A stretch of 64,000 nucleotides of DNA from an uncultured Dorea sp. GTDB lineage: Bacteria > Bacillota > Clostridia > Lachnospirales > Lachnospiraceae. Below the pieces are notes generated by a model, which was not told the DNA's origin, made no database searches, and was given only the letters and a program-made list of their open reading frames with translations. The translations under genes and the position numbers were made by a program. The stretch spans positions 1 through 64,000 of the forward strand of contig CAMSTW010000008.1 of the NCBI GenBank assembly GCA_947063855.1. Reading direction: 5' to 3'. Numbering within the stretch: position 1 is the stretch's first letter; each line of letters begins with the position of its first letter. This document shows, in pieces, positions 8,362-16,943 of this stretch.

Positions 8362-9278
8362 ACAGCGTGGGCGGATTTGGAATAGCGAATGTAGATATTA
8401 TTTTTGGGAATGCAGACAGAATACCGAGTCTTGGGGAGGAGGTATACAGCAGAGACTGTTCGAAGCAGTTGGGGGGAGGAGCGGTGGCAACCCTGATTCA
8501 GTTATCCAGGCTGGGCGTTCCTGTAAAGCTGGCAACCTATATTGGGGAAGGTCTGCTGAGTAAATATCTGTTAAAAGAGCTTGAAAAAAATAAGATTGAA
8601 TTTACCAATATGCTCTCTTCGGATGAAGTGGATCCGGTTACACTGAGTTGTGTGGTGTCCTGCAGGCAGGACCGGGGAATTGTTTCCTATAAACCCACGG
8701 AGGCAGCCTTTGCAGTGGATCAGAAGAGGATATATGAATTTTACGAAGGCTGTGGAATTGTGTTTCTGTCTTTAGAGCAGAAGGAATTGTGCAAACCGTT
8801 GAAAGAGGCAGGCTGCATGATTGTACTGGATTCTGCATGGAGCGACCGGCTGAGTTTGGATTGGTATTATGATGTATTCCCGTATGTGGATTATTTTATA
8901 CCCAATGCTATGGAGGCTATGAAAATAACGGGGGCAGATACTCCGCTGCAGGCTCTTGAAAGACTGTCTGCGTATTTGGAGAATCCTATTGTGAAGAGTG
9001 GGAATGCAGGCTGTTTGTATAAGGAGGATAAGAGAATCTATACGATAGAACCGCTTCCGGTAACGCATGTGGATTCCACCGGAGCGGGGGATGCCTTTGC
9101 GGCCGGGTTTATGTATGGGTTGTATTATGGTTATGCGCTTAAGGATTGTATTCGGTTTGGAAATATTACAGGGGGGAATGCGGTGACTCAGTTAGGATGT
9201 CTGGCGGCAGAGATGAATGAGGATAAGCTGTTGGAGTATTTCAGTGAGATATACGGCGGAGAGAGGAAGATACGCTGA
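8358..9278 (+). CDS. PfkB-family carbohydrate kinase
   Basis: About 306 residues of the ribokinase/PfkB fold. Signature 2, DSTGAGDAFAAGF, is complete, with the catalytic Asp at about residue 245; the N-terminal Gly-Gly pair of signature 1 is present as KQLGGGAVATLIQLSRLG. The ATG at 8358 overlaps the GH4 stop as ATGA with GGAAGGA upstream; an ATG at 8349 is possible. It closes the operon. It should phosphorylate either the imported glycoside before GH4 cleavage or the sugar released by it. Substrate specificity is unknown. Confidence 0.88.
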   Translation: MNSVGGFGIANVDIIFGNADRIPSLGEEVYSRDCSKQLGGGAVATLIQLSRLGVPVKLATYIGEGLLSKYLLKELEKNKIEFTNMLSSDEVDPVTLSCVVSCRQDRGIVSYKPTEAAFAVDQKRIYEFYEGCGIVFLSLEQKELCKPLKEAGCMIVLDSAWSDRLSLDWYYDVFPYVDYFIPNAMEAMKITGADTPLQALERLSAYLENPIVKSGNAGCLYKEDKRIYTIEPLPVTHVDSTGAGDAFAAGFMYGLYYGYALKDCIRFGNITGGNAVTQLGCLAAEMNEDKLLEYFSEIYGGERKIR

Positions 9279-9300
9279 TCTTGCACAGTTTTTAGACGAA

Positions 9301-9364
9301 AGAAGAATCCTGTCAGAGGAGCTAAACGGCGGGAGGTTCGATTCTGGTGGGATTCTTCTTTTTT
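9301..9364 (+). terminator. terminator of the catabolic operon
   Basis: Ten-bp stem AGAAGAATCC (9301-9310) / GGATTCTTCT (9350-9359) followed by a T run. The 39-base loop is unusually long and contains GGTTCGATTC, reminiscent of a tRNA T-loop, but no tRNA can be folded from it. Confidence 0.65.
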
Positions 9365-9520
9365 ATGTGAAGAGACTGGTTTGCGGCGGATGCAGTATTT
9401 AATATTTTTTATGTGATAGAGAAGGGGAAAAACGGATGATTCCTTGTGAAAGAGCATGGAATCGCATATAATTGTAACATTGGTCTTGTACAAAGGGGAT
9501 ATGTTGTTGTACCATATAAT

Positions 9521-9592
9521 ATAGCATCCATTCCGTGCAAAGAAGCAGAGGTATGCATAGCATCCATTCCGTGCAAAGAAGCAAAGGTATGC
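9521..9592. repeat. 36-bp tandem direct repeat, two copies
   Basis: Copy 1 spans 9521-9556 and copy 2 spans 9557-9592, each beginning ATAGCATCCATTCC and ending GGTATGC, with a single difference (G/A). It sits just downstream of a TATAAT box and upstream of the AAA-ATPase gene, so it would lie in its 5' leader. Confidence 0.9.
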
Positions 9593-9678
9593 GTATGATT
9601 CCAAGCATGGATGGAAGAAGCACGGAGCAGAGTATCGGACATTATACATACATGCATAGAAAGGAAGGATGGAAGGCC

Positions 9679-11316
9679 ATGGGAAATTATTTGAACACGA
9701 CTGCGGTTTTTGATGCTTACAGCAGAGAGGTTCACAGTCCTTATTTTATCGACAAATCCCTGATGCTGGAACAGTTGATGACACGGGTTGAGACGAGTAC
9801 GAATAATATCTGCATTACCAGGCCGCGGCGTTTTGGTAAATCAGTGACTGCGAATATGATTGCGTCCTTTTTTTCAGCGGCATGTGATGCGGGCGCTGTT
9901 TTTGACAGACTGAAGATTGCAGAATCTGAACTTTATCAAGTCTATGCGGGGAAATATGACGTAGTATTTATCTCTTTTAATGAGCTGCCGCGCAGATGCA
10001 GAAGCTATGAGCAGTACATTGGACGTATTGAAGACAGGCTGATCAGGGATCTGAAGGCGGCGTATCCCAAGGCGGATATTCGGGAAGAGGACGCGGTTTG
10101 GGATGCATTTTCAGCAGTATATCATTGCTATGATTCTAAGCGGTTTATTTTTGTCCTGGATGAATGGGATTTTATTTTCCATAAGGATTTTGTGACAGAG
10201 AGTGACAGGAAGGAGTATATTGATTTCCTGAGTAATCTGTTGAAGGGGAAGGCCTATGTCTCGCTGGCATATATGACGGGGATTCTGCCGATCGCGAAGT
10301 ATTCCAGCGGTTCGGAATTGAACATGTTTCTTGAATATACCATGGCGTCAGAGGAACTGTATGGAGAGTACTTTGGATTTACAGAAGAGGAAGTAGATGA
10401 ACTGTATGAAAGGTTTCAAGTGAATCAGCCGAATCCAAGAGTGACCAGGGATGGCTTGAGGCTTTGGTATGACGGGTATCATACGAAAGAGGGAGAGCGG
10501 GTGTATAATCCGCGTTCGGTGGTCGCGGCGCTCACGAACAATAACCTGGGGAATTACTGGACCAGTGCGGGACCCTATGACGAGATTTTTTATTATATAG
10601 AACAGAATACGGCAGAGGTGCGAGATGATCTGGCGAAGATGGTATCGGAGATACCGGTTCCGGCAAAGGTGCAGGAATATGCGGCGACAGCTGCGAACCT
10701 GACAACGAAGGATGAGATATTCTCGGCGATGGTGGTGTATGGGTTTCTGAGTTATGAGAAGGGACATGTGTATATTCCGAATAAGGAGTTAATGGACCGG
10801 TTCAGGGATATGTTAATGAAGGAGCCGACGTTAGGCTATGTGCATCAGCTTGCAAAGCTGTCTGGCAGAATGCTTAAGGCAACTCTCGAGAATAATACGG
10901 CGGTTATGGCGGGAATCTTGGAATTTGCCCATAATACAGAAGTGCCATTGTTAAGCTATAATAACGAGACGGATCTGACAGCAGTTGTGAATCTGGTCTA
11001 TCTGGCGGCGAGGGATACTTACCGGGTAGAGCGTGAAGATAAGAGTGGAATAGGATATGTGGATTTTATCTTCTATCCGGAAACAGATCATAAGGCGGAT
11101 GGAATCATCTTGGAATTGAAGGTAAATGATACGCCGGAGAATGCACTCCAGCAGATCAAAGACAGAAGATATGTGCTGAGATTCGAAGGAAAACTGGGAG
11201 AGCCGCCGAAATATTTGGGGCGCGTGATCGGAGTGGGTATCGCATATGATAAGGAGACGAAGAGACATTCCTGTATAACCGAAGTTCTGCGGTCACGTGA
11301 GTGCAGGTTCTTTTAA
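9679..11316 (+). CDS. AAA-ATPase-like / PD-(D/E)XK nuclease domain protein
   Basis: 545 residues. The N-terminal AAA-like domain has the variant Walker A RPRRFGKS (Lys54) and Walker B FIFVLDEWDF (Asp161-Glu162). The C-terminal part carries GYVDFIF and DGIILELK, the core of a PD-(D/E)XK nuclease-like domain. This fusion (Pfam AAA-ATPase_like with PDDEXK_9) is multiplied in gut Firmicutes and Bacteroidetes; its function is unproven, with roles in mobile elements or defence suggested. Start 9679 is chosen for AAGGAAGGA (9661-9669) and because alignable sequence begins at MGNYLNTTAVFDAY. It stands alone between the catabolic operon and mtnN. Confidence 0.82.
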   Translation: MGNYLNTTAVFDAYSREVHSPYFIDKSLMLEQLMTRVETSTNNICITRPRRFGKSVTANMIASFFSAACDAGAVFDRLKIAESELYQVYAGKYDVVFISFNELPRRCRSYEQYIGRIEDRLIRDLKAAYPKADIREEDAVWDAFSAVYHCYDSKRFIFVLDEWDFIFHKDFVTESDRKEYIDFLSNLLKGKAYVSLAYMTGILPIAKYSSGSELNMFLEYTMASEELYGEYFGFTEEEVDELYERFQVNQPNPRVTRDGLRLWYDGYHTKEGERVYNPRSVVAALTNNNLGNYWTSAGPYDEIFYYIEQNTAEVRDDLAKMVSEIPVPAKVQEYAATAANLTTKDEIFSAMVVYGFLSYEKGHVYIPNKELMDRFRDMLMKEPTLGYVHQLAKLSGRMLKATLENNTAVMAGILEFAHNTEVPLLSYNNETDLTAVVNLVYLAARDTYRVEREDKSGIGYVDFIFYPETDHKADGIILELKVNDTPENALQQIKDRRYVLRFEGKLGEPPKYLGRVIGVGIAYDKETKRHSCITEVLRSRECRFF

Positions 11317-11328
11317 TGTTTAATATAA

Positions 11329-11357
11329 TTGACAAAAATATGTTTAATGCTTATAAT
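11329..11357 (+). promoter_or_regulatory. sigma-A promoter upstream of mtnN
   Basis: Perfect TTGACA (11329-11334), 17-base spacer, perfect TATAAT (11352-11357). It lies about 160 bases before mtnN, leaving a leader that contains a 36-codon open frame (11370-11480). Confidence 0.85.
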
Positions 11358-11514
11358 ACGCTAAACGGAATGGACAGGGATTTGCTGTTAATTGCGAAAG
11401 ATGATGAATTTGGACGCAAACTGCAGGATTTGGGATTGCTTACCAGGAAAAGGGCGCCTAAAAGGAGCGGAGACTATTGATGGAAGAAAATGTTTTATAG
11501 GGAGGAACAAGATC

Positions 11515-12207
11515 ATGACAGGAATAATCGGAGCGATGGAGGAAGAGGTAGCGGCGCTTAAGGAGGCCATGGAGGTAGAGGAGACGGCAGAGCAGGCGTC
11601 CATGACATTCTACCGCGGCGTTCTGTGCGGCAGGGATGTGGTTATCGTAAGGAGCGGGATCGGCAAGGTGAATGCGGGGCTTTGTGCACAGATCCTGGTG
11701 GACCGGTTTCAGGTGGATACCCTGATCAACACAGGAATCGCGGGTTCGCTGGATGCGCGGATCGACATCGGGGATATGGTGATCTCTACGGACGCGCTTC
11801 ATCACGATATGGACGCCACGCAGTTCGGCTATCCGGTGGGACAGGTGCCAAGGATGGAAGTGATGTCGTTTCCGGCGGATGAGGAGCTGGTGAAGAAGGC
11901 GGTTAAGGCCAACGCAAAAGCGAATCCGGATATCCATACATACACCGGAAGGGTGGCAAGCGGGGACCAGTTTATTGCGTCGAAGGAAGTGAAGGACAGG
12001 ATAACCGGGAATTTCCAGCCGCTGTGTGTGGAGATGGAAGGGGCGGCGATCGCCCAGGCGGCGTACCTGAACAAGGTTTCGTATGTCATAATCCGTGCCA
12101 TTTCGGACAAAGCCGACAACAGCGCGACCATGGACTACCCGGCCTTCGAACGGCAGGCAATCGCCCACAGCGTAAGACTTGTAAAGGAATTGCTGACTAT
12201 TTTATAA
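11515..12207 (+). CDS. mtnN: 5'-methylthioadenosine/S-adenosylhomocysteine nucleosidase
   Basis: Cytosolic enzyme that hydrolyses MTA and SAH to adenine plus the thioribose or ribosylhomocysteine, recycling the products of polyamine synthesis and methylation and feeding AI-2 formation. 230 residues from ATG 11515, with GGAGG nine bases upstream. The family signatures are complete: TGIIGAMEEEVAAL at the start (catalytic Glu), the phosphorylase-like glycine segment SGIGKVNA, SGDQF, VEMEGAAIAQAA and the catalytic Asp in RAISDKAD. It has its own strong promoter. Confidence 0.96.
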   Translation: MTGIIGAMEEEVAALKEAMEVEETAEQASMTFYRGVLCGRDVVIVRSGIGKVNAGLCAQILVDRFQVDTLINTGIAGSLDARIDIGDMVISTDALHHDMDATQFGYPVGQVPRMEVMSFPADEELVKKAVKANAKANPDIHTYTGRVASGDQFIASKEVKDRITGNFQPLCVEMEGAAIAQAAYLNKVSYVIIRAISDKADNSATMDYPAFERQAIAHSVRLVKELLTIL

Positions 12208-12226
12208 GCGAAAATATCTCAGAATA

Positions 12227-12283
12227 ATTCCGCAGATGACAGATTCTCTCATGAGGCCATGCGGAATCTGTAGAACGATTTTT
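12227..12283 (+). terminator. possible terminator after mtnN
   Basis: Stem ATTCCGCA (12227-12234) / TGCGGAAT (12260-12267) with a T run that starts only about 11 bases later (12279-12283). Moderate support. Confidence 0.45.
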
Positions 12284-12284
12284 A

Positions 12285-12331
12285 AGCTCTCCTTCTGGAT
12301 TTCAGTTATAATTCTATTCAGAAGGAGGGCT
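12285..12331. promoter_or_regulatory. inverted repeat flanking a -10 box and covering the ribosome site
   Basis: AGCTCTCCTTCTG (12285-12297) and CAGAAGGAGGGCT (12319-12331) are complementary over 13 bases with one G-T pair. TATAAT (12307-12312) sits in the 21-base loop, and the right arm contains the AAGGAGG ribosome site of the next gene. It could be an operator around the promoter or, in a longer transcript, a hairpin that hides the ribosome site. Confidence 0.5.
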
Positions 12332-12335
12332 TATT

Positions 12336-13751
12336 ATGTTAGAAACAATATTGGACAGGCACGTTGTGTTCGTGCTTCTTGGTATCCTGGCGTTTGCAGG
12401 AGTTGTTAGTAAATGTGTTGTGAACATCTCGTTGAAGAGGCTGGTGCGCGCGGCGGGGAATATGAATAAGAGTACCCATCCGCTGATGCGCCTGGTGCGG
12501 GCCAAGTTCGAGCACGCCAGCATGATCAGCGACAAGGTGGAGAATGTACGGGTATTTGTGGACAAGTATCTGTACGAGTACAGAGTATTGGGGATAAGAC
12601 TCCATGGATGGAGGAGAATGGAGAAGGCGGCGGCTGTATTGTGTCTTCTTACCGGGGCGGCGGGGGCAGGCCTTGCTTATTATGTGAATGGAATGGATCA
12701 CATGGTCTGGAAGATTGGAGCGTCAGGGGCGGGTCTTGCCGCTTTTGTATATCTGGTTCATCTGATGACGGACGAGAGATATCAGCTGGAGGCTGTGCGT
12801 AATTATATGGTAGATTATCTGGAAAATGTGTGTCTGCATAAGTATGAGAAATCCAACCAGAAGGAGATAAAGGTTCTGACCCAGGAGGGCTTCTCACCGG
12901 AGTTCGGAGTTATGCCGGCGGACTCCGGATATGAGATGGATGCAAGGAACCCGGACCGCGGAATGGATACGGGAGACAGAAGTCAGAATCCCGGGACGGA
13001 AGAAAGAGACAGAAATTCAGGCCGTGGAATGGATATGGGAGACCGAAGCGCTGTGAACATTTTCCATGCGGCAGAACTGGCGGAGGAGGCACTGGGCGCA
13101 ATCCAGGATGATGAGCCGCTGCGCGACGAGGCGGTAGAGGCGTTTCGCAGAGCCGAGCCGGCCAGGAACAAGACGAAGGAGATATACCCGGCAGTTGCGG
13201 CTAGTTGGGATGAAGGGGCGGTCCGGAGGTCTGAGCCGGTATGCGGAGAAGCCGCGGAAGTATTCTTCCAGTCTGAGCTTGCCCGGAATGAGGCGGTAAA
13301 CGCAGTACGCAAAGCAGAGCCGGGCAGGAAAGAAGCCGGGCAGGCAAGTGAAGAGGGCCGGCAGGGGACGCAGGGAGCAGGCCGGGCGGCCGAACTGATC
13401 CGGAATGAGGAGCAGGGGACAAGCCGGGCGGCCGAACTGATCCGGAATGAGGCGTTAGGGCCGGTCCGGATGGAGAGGATGCGCGGGGACAGCGTGGAGC
13501 TGGAACTGGAGAAGCCGGAGGCCAGAGATACCGTGAAGGAGAACATCGTGGAGATACCGGCGCCGGAATATGCCGTAGGAGGAACGGAGCCGGTGGTGAT
13601 TGAACCTCCGAAGAAATCCAAAGCATCCGTAAGGAACGCGTCCCAGCGCCAGATGTCGTCGAAGGAGCGGGGAGCACACCGGGAGAGGGCGGAGAGTGAG
13701 CCGGACCGGGATGTTGTAATACGACGGATACTAGAGGAGTTTATGGCTTGA
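12336..13751 (+). CDS. membrane protein with long charged repetitive tail, function unknown
   Basis: 471 residues. Residues 1-190 hold three hydrophobic segments (VVFVLLGILAFAGVV near 9-24, AAVLCLLTGAAGAGLAYYV near 92-112, IGASGAGLAAFVYLVHL near 119-138) separated by basic helices. From about residue 195 the protein is a long Glu/Arg/Ala-rich region with imperfect internal repeats, such as two copies of RAAELIRNE and two of RGMD[TM]GDRS. The tail is probably cytoplasmic and disordered or coiled. AAGGAGG lies in the palindrome upstream. I do not recognise a named family; it resembles uncharacterised Lachnospiraceae membrane proteins. Confidence 0.8.
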   Translation: MLETILDRHVVFVLLGILAFAGVVSKCVVNISLKRLVRAAGNMNKSTHPLMRLVRAKFEHASMISDKVENVRVFVDKYLYEYRVLGIRLHGWRRMEKAAAVLCLLTGAAGAGLAYYVNGMDHMVWKIGASGAGLAAFVYLVHLMTDERYQLEAVRNYMVDYLENVCLHKYEKSNQKEIKVLTQEGFSPEFGVMPADSGYEMDARNPDRGMDTGDRSQNPGTEERDRNSGRGMDMGDRSAVNIFHAAELAEEALGAIQDDEPLRDEAVEAFRRAEPARNKTKEIYPAVAASWDEGAVRRSEPVCGEAAEVFFQSELARNEAVNAVRKAEPGRKEAGQASEEGRQGTQGAGRAAELIRNEEQGTSRAAELIRNEALGPVRMERMRGDSVELELEKPEARDTVKENIVEIPAPEYAVGGTEPVVIEPPKKSKASVRNASQRQMSSKERGAHRERAESEPDRDVVIRRILEEFMA

Positions 13752-13834
13752 TTAAAGCCTTCTGATTTGGTAAAATAATAGATGGAAATTGTCATTTTCA
13801 TAATATTAATTACCAAGAAGGAAGGAGCCTTAAA

Positions 13835-15181
13835 ATGAGCAAAGTAACATTTGACTATTCAAAAGCAAAGACATTTATCGCAGATCACGAGATTGAATCT
13901 ATGAAGAAGATTGCAGAGAATGCAAAAGCCGTGCTTCTCGGAAGAGAGGGCGCAGGTAATGATTTCCTTGGATGGATCGATCTTCCGGTTGACTATGATA
14001 AGGAAGAGTTCGCACGTATTAAGGAAGCGGCAGAGAAGATCAAGGGGGATTCAGAGGTTCTTCTTGTGATCGGGATCGGAGGTTCCTACCTTGGCGCGAG
14101 AGCAGCGATTGAGTTCTTGCGTCATAACTTCTATAATATGGTATCGAAGGAGATCCGCAAGACTCCGGAGATTTATTTTGTAGGGAACAGCATCAGCAGC
14201 ACATATCTTAAGCACCTCATTGATGTGATCGGGGAGAGAGATTTCTCGGTGAATATTATTTCCAAGTCCGGTACGACGACGGAGCCGGCCATTGCGTTCC
14301 GTGTATTCAAGGGTATGCTGGAGAAGAAGTATGGCAAGGAGGAAGCTGCGAAGAGGATCTATGCGACGACGGACAAGGCAAGAGGAGCCCTTAAGAATCT
14401 GTCGACGGAGGAAGGTTATGAGACTTTCGTTGTACCGGATGACGTAGGAGGCCGTTTCTCCGTATTGACAGCAGTCGGCCTGCTTCCGATCGCAGTCAGC
14501 GGCGCAGATATTGACAGGCTGATGGAAGGTGCGGCAGCGGCAAGAGAGAGCGCGCTGAACGCGCCGTATGAGGAGAATGACGCTGTATTATATGCGGCAG
14601 TCCGCAACATCCTTCACAGGAAGGGCAAGGCGGTCGAGATTCTTGCCAATTATGAGCCAAGCCTGCATTACGTGTCTGAGTGGTGGAAGCAGCTCTATGG
14701 CGAGAGCGAGGGGAAGGATCAGAAGGGTATCTACCCGGCTTCTGTAGATCTTACGACGGATCTTCATTCTATGGGACAGTTTATCCAGGATGGAAGCCGT
14801 ATTATGTACGAGACGGTTCTGAAGGTGGACGAGTCTGCAGAGGAGATCGTGATCGAGGAAGAACCGGTTGATTTGGACGGATTGAATTATCTGGCAGGAA
14901 AGACGGTTGATTTCGTGAATAAGAGCGCGATGAACGGAACCATGCTGGCGCATACGGACGGCAGTGTTCCGAACCTGGTAGTCAATATTCCGAAGCAGGA
15001 TGAGTATTCTCTCGGACAGTTATTCTACTTCTTTGAATTTGCATGCGGCGTAAGCGGGTATATCCTGGGCGTGAATCCGTTCAACCAGCCGGGCGTGGAG
15101 AGCTATAAGAAGAACATGTTCGCGCTTCTTGGCAAGCCGGGATATGAGAAGGAGAGAGAAGAGCTGCTGAAGCGTCTGTAA
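13835..15181 (+). CDS. pgi: glucose-6-phosphate isomerase
   Basis: Interconverts glucose-6-phosphate and fructose-6-phosphate in glycolysis and gluconeogenesis. 448 residues, the usual length of the Firmicutes form. SIS-domain motifs are visible: [49 protein letters not shown], and the late HxxxxxGxxNxxxN-type segments around [12 protein letters not shown] with the catalytic Lys. A GAAGGAAGGAG ribosome site precedes the ATG. Codon use looks like that of a highly expressed gene. It is monocistronic as far as spacing shows. Confidence 0.97.
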   Translation: MSKVTFDYSKAKTFIADHEIESMKKIAENAKAVLLGREGAGNDFLGWIDLPVDYDKEEFARIKEAAEKIKGDSEVLLVIGIGGSYLGARAAIEFLRHNFYNMVSKEIRKTPEIYFVGNSISSTYLKHLIDVIGERDFSVNIISKSGTTTEPAIAFRVFKGMLEKKYGKEEAAKRIYATTDKARGALKNLSTEEGYETFVVPDDVGGRFSVLTAVGLLPIAVSGADIDRLMEGAAAARESALNAPYEENDAVLYAAVRNILHRKGKAVEILANYEPSLHYVSEWWKQLYGESEGKDQKGIYPASVDLTTDLHSMGQFIQDGSRIMYETVLKVDESAEEIVIEEEPVDLDGLNYLAGKTVDFVNKSAMNGTMLAHTDGSVPNLVVNIPKQDEYSLGQLFYFFEFACGVSGYILGVNPFNQPGVESYKKNMFALLGKPGYEKEREELLKRL

Positions 15182-15194
15182 AAACGATTCCGTA

Positions 15195-15345
15195 TTGCCG
15201 ATTTTTAACGGTGCAGCGGTGGCTGTTGTCACAAGGAGGGACCCGCTTGCGGGAGGATTCCTTATGACCTAATCGTTGACCGCCGACAACGCAGTCTGAT
15301 GGAAATTTAGGCAAGGAGGTTTGCCTGAATATAATGCGGTCAGTA
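15195..15345 (+). ncRNA. candidate structured RNA between pgi and the decarboxylase gene
   Basis: A dense set of complementary segments: CCCGC/GCGGG inside AAGGA/TCCTT (about 15234-15269), GTTGTC paired with GACAAC around it, GACCGC with GCGGTC, and AGGCAA/TTGCCT (about 15311-15328). No coding frame with a ribosome site fits. It could be a small RNA (6S-like size and open-bubble shape) or a leader element of the decarboxylase gene. I could not match a named riboswitch core. Confidence 0.35.
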
Positions 15346-15374
15346 CACTAATATAAGGGAGTGTGCAAGGGGTT

Positions 15375-16820
15375 ATGCGTACGATATATGAGAGATTGAG
15401 CGAGTATAGTCAATCCGATTACTACGGGTTCCATATGCCGGGGCATAAGCGTCAGTTCAATATGCTGGGACCCGAGGCGCCCTATGCGATTGACATCACG
15501 GAGATAGACGGTTTTGACGATCTGCATCATGCCGGAGGGATGATCCGGGATGCCCAGGAGCGTGCGGCGGAGGTATACCGGGCGGATGAGACACATTTCC
15601 TGATCAATGGAAGCAGCGTGGGCATATTGAGCGCTGTTGCAGGTGTAACGCGGCGGGGGGATACTGTGCTTGTGGCGAGGAACTGCCACAAGTCGGTGTA
15701 CCACGCGATTTATATGAACGGGTTGAGGCCGGTATATCTTATGCCGGGCTTCGACCCTTCTGTTCAGCTTAATACAGAGATCTCTGCCGGGGATGTGCGG
15801 GCGGCCCTTCTAAGGGAGCCGAAGATCCGGGCGGTGATCATCGTCTCTCCGACATACGACGGGGTTGTGTCAGATATAGAAGCTATAGCAAGAGAGGCTC
15901 ATGCCAGAGGTATTCCGCTGATTGTCGACGAGGCCCATGGGGCGCATTTTGGTTTCCATCCATATTTCCCCACGAATGCAAATGTAAAGGGTGCGGATAT
16001 TGTCATACATAGTCTGCATAAGACGCTGCCCTCTCTGACGCAGACGGCGCTTCTCCATATGAACGGAGGAATCGTCAGGCGGGAGCGGGTCAGGGAATAT
16101 CTGCACATGCTGCAGAGCAGCAGTCCTTCTTATGTGTTGATGGCAAGTATCGACGCGTGTGTCGATCTGCTGGAGAACCAGAGGGAGGAGCTGTTCGGGC
16201 CGTATGTCAGGCGTCTTGCCGGGATGCAAAAGAAGCTTTCGCAGCTTCAAAGCTTACGTGTGGTTGATATGGAGGGAAATGATCCTTCCAAGATCATCAT
16301 TTCCACAAGAAATACGGATCTGACAGGCAGGCAGCTTTACCGATGGCTTCTTGAGAAATATCATCTGCAGATGGAGATGGCGGCGGGGATGTATGTCCTT
16401 GCCATGACATCGGTCGGGGATACAAAGGAAGGGATGGAGAGACTTACAGAAGCGCTGACGGATATAGACAGGGCGCTTCCTGAGACCGTGAATACGTGTT
16501 CAGTGAGAAACACAAAGGATAAAACTTCGGATATTCCTTGCCTTCCCGGGCCGGATGTGGTATATATTAGTTCGGACATGGAAAATGTTCTTGCAGGAGT
16601 TGACGGGAAGGACGGCGCCGGAAGGGCTGTGAGTCTCCCCTGGGGGGACAGCGACGGCCGTGTGTCGGCGGAATATGCGTACCTGTATCCGCCGGGATGT
16701 CCGTTGATTGTACCGGGAGAAAGGGTATCGCAGGAGACGGCGGATGTGTTACAATGGTATTATGAGAGAGGATATTCTATAGAAGGTTTGAGAAGAGAGC
16801 AGTATATAGAAGTATTGTAA
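15375..16820 (+). CDS. Orn/Lys/Arg decarboxylase family PLP enzyme
   Basis: 481 residues from ATG 15375 (a GTG at 15363 is possible; neither has ideal ribosome-site spacing). Fold-type I pyridoxal-phosphate decarboxylase of the short YaaO/SpeA group. The opening segment YYGFHMPGHKRQ, the LINGSSVGILSAV phosphate-binding loop, the aromatic-stacking HKSVYHA, the cofactor Asp in LIVDEAHGAHFGF and the Schiff-base Lys in SLHKTLPSLTQTA are all present. It should make a polyamine or diamine from a basic amino acid; which one cannot be read. In Firmicutes this gene commonly sits before tmk/holB, as it does here. Confidence 0.9.
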   Translation: MRTIYERLSEYSQSDYYGFHMPGHKRQFNMLGPEAPYAIDITEIDGFDDLHHAGGMIRDAQERAAEVYRADETHFLINGSSVGILSAVAGVTRRGDTVLVARNCHKSVYHAIYMNGLRPVYLMPGFDPSVQLNTEISAGDVRAALLREPKIRAVIIVSPTYDGVVSDIEAIAREAHARGIPLIVDEAHGAHFGFHPYFPTNANVKGADIVIHSLHKTLPSLTQTALLHMNGGIVRRERVREYLHMLQSSSPSYVLMASIDACVDLLENQREELFGPYVRRLAGMQKKLSQLQSLRVVDMEGNDPSKIIISTRNTDLTGRQLYRWLLEKYHLQMEMAAGMYVLAMTSVGDTKEGMERLTEALTDIDRALPETVNTCSVRNTKDKTSDIPCLPGPDVVYISSDMENVLAGVDGKDGAGRAVSLPWGDSDGRVSAEYAYLYPPGCPLIVPGERVSQETADVLQWYYERGYSIEGLRREQYIEVL

Positions 16821-16822
16821 GA

Positions 16823-16880
16823 GCACTGCTTCACAACACAGGCGCGGCTGTTTTTGCAAAGATGTATGAGAAGCAGTGTG
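16823..16880 (+). promoter_or_regulatory. intercistronic hairpin
   Basis: GCACTGCTTC (16823-16832) can pair with GAAGCAGTGT (16871-16880). There is no T run, so it is more likely an mRNA processing or stability element than a terminator. Confidence 0.4.
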
Positions 16881-16943
16881 TTACAGAAGCATAACGGAAC
16901 GGAGCACGAGAGCAATCAGAAGAGAGTATAGGGGAAATACAAC

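Larger units (their letters stand above)
9279..9678. other. intergenic region with terminator, promoter-like box and tandem repeat
   Basis: No supported gene. It contains the terminator of the catabolic operon (9301-9364), a TATAAT (9515-9520) without a clear -35, and a 36-bp tandem duplication (9521-9592). The reading frame of the AAA-ATPase is open back to 9535 across the repeat, but its ribosome site and family alignment support a start at 9679. Confidence 0.6.

Noticed and set aside
9301-9359. tRNA-like fragment (GGTTCGATTC) inside the operon terminator
   Set aside because: The T-loop-like bases cannot be joined to a T-stem, anticodon arm or CCA-type acceptor; treated as a terminator with a long loop.
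9521-9592. CRISPR-like repeat
   Set aside because: Repeat units are directly adjacent with no spacers and no cas genes are present.
11370-11480. 36-codon open frame between the strong promoter and mtnN
   Set aside because: It starts about six bases after the expected transcription start and has no ribosome site or recognisable product; more likely mtnN leader sequence.
12983-13816. Long minus-strand frames opposite the membrane protein gene
   Set aside because: They mirror the GC-rich repetitive tail of the plus-strand gene; Ser/Pro-rich composition and no ribosome sites.
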